From Leishmania mexicana MHOM/GT/2001/U1103 (Eukaryota; Euglenozoa; Kinetoplastea; Trypanosomatida; Trypanosomatidae), in contig NC_018316.1 in assembly GCF_000234665.1 (NCBI RefSeq), forward strand, positions 310,001 to 374,000: a DNA stretch of 64,000 bases, given 5' to 3'. Made by a program: the position numbers and the translations under genes. The notes under the pieces are model-generated. The model saw only the letters and a program-made list of their open reading frames with translations, searched no databases and was not told the DNA's origin. Position 1 is the stretch's first letter. Each line of letters begins with the position of its first letter. Shown in pieces: positions 61,108 to 64,000 of this stretch.

Positions 61108-63200
61108 ATGGCGCAGTGCGTGCGTCGGCTGGTGCTGGCGGCGCCCCTCGCCGCTGTGGTGGCGCTGCTGCTGTGCACGAGCAGTGCACCGGTGGCGCGT
61201 GCTGCGGGGACGAGCGACCTCACTGGTGCGCAGCAGAAGAACACGCTGACGGTGCTGCAGGCGTTTGCGCGTGCGATCCCTGCGCTTGGGAGCACGTGGA
61301 CGGGCAGCGACTTCTGCTCGTGGGACTCGGTCAGGTGCACGTCAACGATGGTCAACGTATGGCTCAGAATTGCGACGTATACCGGCACGCTGCCGGAGAT
61401 GCCTGCGGGCGTGGACTACGGTAACGTGATTCTTAGCATGCTAGACTTTTGGAATATGCCAAAGCTGAGCGGGACGTTGCCGGCCAGCTGGCTCAAGCTC
61501 GAACTGTTGACTTCGCTCACGTTTTCGGGCTGCGGCGTGAGCGGCACGCTGCCGCCTCAGTGGAGCTCGATGAAATCGCTGACGTCACTGACGGTGGAGA
61601 AGTCGAATGGCATCACCGGCGCACTGCCGCCCGAGTGGAGCTCAATGCTTAAGCTAAGGACGCTGATGCTGAGGCAACTTCAGCTCAGGAGTACTCTGCC
61701 GGCTGACTGGGGTGGGATGACATCATTGTCGACGCTGGGGATCATCGCTGCAGGTAGTATCACCGGCACACTGCCTGCGGTTTGGAGCTCGATGAGGTCA
61801 CTAACGAGTCTGTCCCTTGACGATTTGTCGCTTAGCGGCTCCCTGCCCGCGGTGTGGAGCATACTGGTGAGAGTGAGGGAGTTTTCTTTCCGGGAAGCGC
61901 CGTTGACCGGCACCCTCCCGCCTCAGTGGGAATCGATAAAGGGGTTGACCATTGTAATTCTGCGCGGCACCCGAATCTCCGGCACGCTGCCGCCCGAGTG
62001 GAGCGCAATGACATCGCTGGTCAGCTTCAATATGGAGGACACTAAGGTCTCCGGCAGTCTGCCGCCTCAGTGGAGCTCGATGACGAAGTTGCAGCAGGTG
62101 CTGCTGGCCGAGACGGCGGTGTCCGGCACACTTCCTGCAGCGTGGAGTGCGCTGAAGTCGCTCAACACACTTCACCTGTCCGGTACTCAGGTCTCTGGCA
62201 CGCTGCCGCCCGAGTGGAGTGGGATGACATCGCTGTCATTTCTTTATCTGGAGGGCACTAGGGTGTCCGGCAGTCTGCCGCCCACGTGGAGTGGGATGAC
62301 AAACGCCCAGCTTTTGCAGCTGGAGAACTGCGATCTGTCCGGCAGTCTGCCCCCCTCGTGGTCTTCGATGCCGAAGCTGCAGAAAGTGTCACTGAGCGGG
62401 AACCACTTCTGCGGGTGTGTGCCCGACTCGTGGACGGCGAAGGAGCGCCTCGATGTGACCATCGAGGAATGGCACAAGGGCGAGGACTGCAAGCTTGCTA
62501 ACGCCTACCGCCCGACTACTGCTCCGCAAACGATCACGACGACCACGCCCACGACCACCACGACCACGACGACCACGACTAACCCGCCCACCACGACGAC
62601 CACGACTAACCCGCCCACCACGACGACCACGACTAACCCGCCCACCACGACGACCACGACTAACCCGCCCACCACGAGTACCACGACTAAACCGCCCACC
62701 ACGACGACCACGACTAACCCGCCCACCACGAGTACCACGACTAACCCGCCCACCACGACGACCACGACTAACCCGCCCACCACGACGACCACGACTAACC
62801 CGCCCACCACGAGTACCACGACTAACCCGCCCACCACGACGACCACGACTAACCCGCCCACCACGAGTACCACGACTAAGCCGCCCACCACGACGACCAC
62901 GACTAACCCGTCCACCACGAGTACCACGACTAACCCGCCCACCACGACGACCACGACTAACCCGCCCACCACGACGACCACGACTAACCCGCCCACCACG
63001 AGTACCACGACTAAACCGCCCACCACGACGACCACGACTAACCCGCCCACCACGAGTACCACGACTAATCCGCCCACCACGACGACCACGACTAACCCGC
63101 CCACCACGACGACCACGACTAACCCGCCCACCACGAGTACCACGACTAACCCGCCCACCAAGACGACCACGACTAACCCGCCCACCACGACGACCACGAC
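61108..63200 (+). CDS. PSA: PSA/GP46 surface antigen, long form, 5' part (3' end lost in gap)
   Basis: About 697 residues from ATG 61108 to the gap. Signal peptide, cap DFCSWDSVRC, about 14 leucine-rich repeats and C-terminal cap match the copy at 47480 closely. Residue 467 is Tyr (TAC at 62506) where the other long copies have Cys, which breaks the CKLANAC pair. A second nearby change is QTI in place of QTT. The Thr/Pro stalk has 23 units before the gap, with the same higher-order pattern as the first copy minus one leading unit. Sequence after the gap is 3' flank, so the frame that stays open to the window end is an artefact. Confidence 0.9.
62581..63200 (+). repeat. Thr/Pro stalk minisatellite, 23 units of 27 bp
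   Basis: Twenty-three units, the last one base short at the gap. Unit order is that of 48953-49600 without one leading T unit, with private changes: NPS in unit 13, AAG for lysine in unit 12, and AAT for asparagine in unit 19. Confidence 0.95.
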
Positions 63201-63300
63201 NNNNNNNNNNNNNNNNNNNNNNNNNNNNNNNNNNNNNNNNNNNNNNNNNNNNNNNNNNNNNNNNNNNNNNNNNNNNNNNNNNNNNNNNNNNNNNNNNNNN
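63201..63300. other. Assembly gap (100 N)
   Basis: Exactly 100 N. The right side corresponds to 50675, so at least about 310 bp (stalk end, cysteine-rich module, anchor signal and start of the 3' flank) is missing. Confidence 0.97.
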
Positions 63301-64000
63301 CCGGCACGGCGTCGTCGCTGCCCTCTCACCCCCACCAGCCGAAGGGGAGGCCGACAGCCACACGCGCACGCGCACACGCCGTCGTGCATCGCGTGTGCTT
63401 TCCGCCGTTCTGGCGCGTGCCAGCTCTTGTGTGTCTCTCCGTGTGGCCAGCAGTCGGCACCCGCGCCGATCGAATGTGCGCGCGGCGGCGGTGTGTCGCC
63501 TTGGACAGCGGATGCGGACGCCCGCCCCTCGCCGTGTGCCCTGCGGTCTGCTGTGCTGCCGTGCGAGCGACGTACGGATGCGCTGTCCGGCCCTCTTCGA
63601 CGGGGCTCGCTTGCGGTGCTGTGTTCTCGTGGTCTGTGCCGGTGCTGCCCAGGCGGGGTGAGAGCTGGCGGGGGCGTGGGTGCGCGTGCGGCAGCTCTCC
63701 GCTGCGTTGAGGGCGGCCTGCCCCTGCGTCCGCGCACCGTCGCGCTCTCCTCGACGCCACTGCGCGCGTTTGTGGGCTTGCTTTGCTCTGTCTTGCGCGC
63801 TCTCTTATTTTCCGTTTCATTCGTCTGTCTTCTCTTCTCCTCCGGCACTGCGGCCTCGTCACCGCTGCCGTGCGGTGCGCAGGTGGGTGATGTGCCGTTG
63901 TGCCCCCCTCCCCCTTTCATGGCGCGCTGGGCCGATCGCCCTCTTGCCTCCCTCCTCCCCCTCCCGCCGGTCCTGTCTGTTGTACATCCGTGGACCTTAT
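63301..64000. repeat. PSA long-form 3' flank, running off the window
   Basis: No gene is visible. It aligns with 50675-51374, including the 260-bp segment specific to the long form. Confidence 0.85.

Overview
The window is from a trypanosomatid nuclear chromosome, almost certainly Leishmania. It is GC-rich and the eleven non-array genes are all intronless and on the + strand. They are separated by 1-5 kb spacers full of polypyrimidine tracts and (CA)n/(GT)n/(TA)n repeats, as expected for a polycistronic unit processed by trans-splicing. The gene content (mitochondrial-type alanine aminotransferase, kinetoplast-type primase, acylated PPEF phosphatase, trypanosomatid cytochrome oxidase subunit IV, then a tandem array of surface antigen PSA/GP46 genes) matches what I remember of Leishmania chromosome 12. 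No database was consulted.

Layout. From 1 to 45.5 kb there are single-copy genes: an alkaline-phosphatase-fold membrane protein (387-1943), CDC23/APC8 (3146-6346), a large coiled-coil protein (7461-11921), alanine aminotransferase (13045-14538), an AEP/PriCT-2 primase (16595-18841), a LisH protein (21920-23779), a PPEF phosphatase (26029-28908), COX IV (34020-35039), BBS5 (37463-38719), a small membrane-anchored protein (39927-40427), a leucine-rich-repeat plus coiled-coil protein (41395-43938) and a DUF962/Mpo1-like protein (45205-45531). Several have an in-frame upstream extension beginning at GTG, TTG or an unlikely ATG. I chose the first ATG that follows a plausible splice acceptor and begins family-like sequence.

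From about 46.7 kb to the end lies the PSA/GP46 array, broken by five 100-N gaps. At least six gene pieces are visible: 47480-49605 (5' part, long form), 49706-50620 (3' part, long form), 54258-54989 (3' part, short form), 56685-57701 (short form, 3' end in a gap), 58748-59923 (the only complete copy, short form) and 61108-63200 (5' part, long form). Long forms carry about 14-15 leucine-rich repeats and a Thr/Pro stalk of 27-bp units. Short forms carry 7-8 repeats and a very short linker. The two forms also have different 3' flanks. Copies share a 783-bp 5' flank with a conserved polypyrimidine tract and AG. One spacer (51877-54155) departs abruptly from this pattern.

Functionally the genes are unrelated, as is usual for trypanosomatid polycistrons. 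They include mitochondrial functions (aminotransferase, primase, COX IV), cell-cycle and ciliary functions (CDC23, BBS5), signalling (PPEF) and the promastigote surface coat (PSA). No bacterial-type operons, CRISPR arrays, RNA genes or convincing mobile elements were found.
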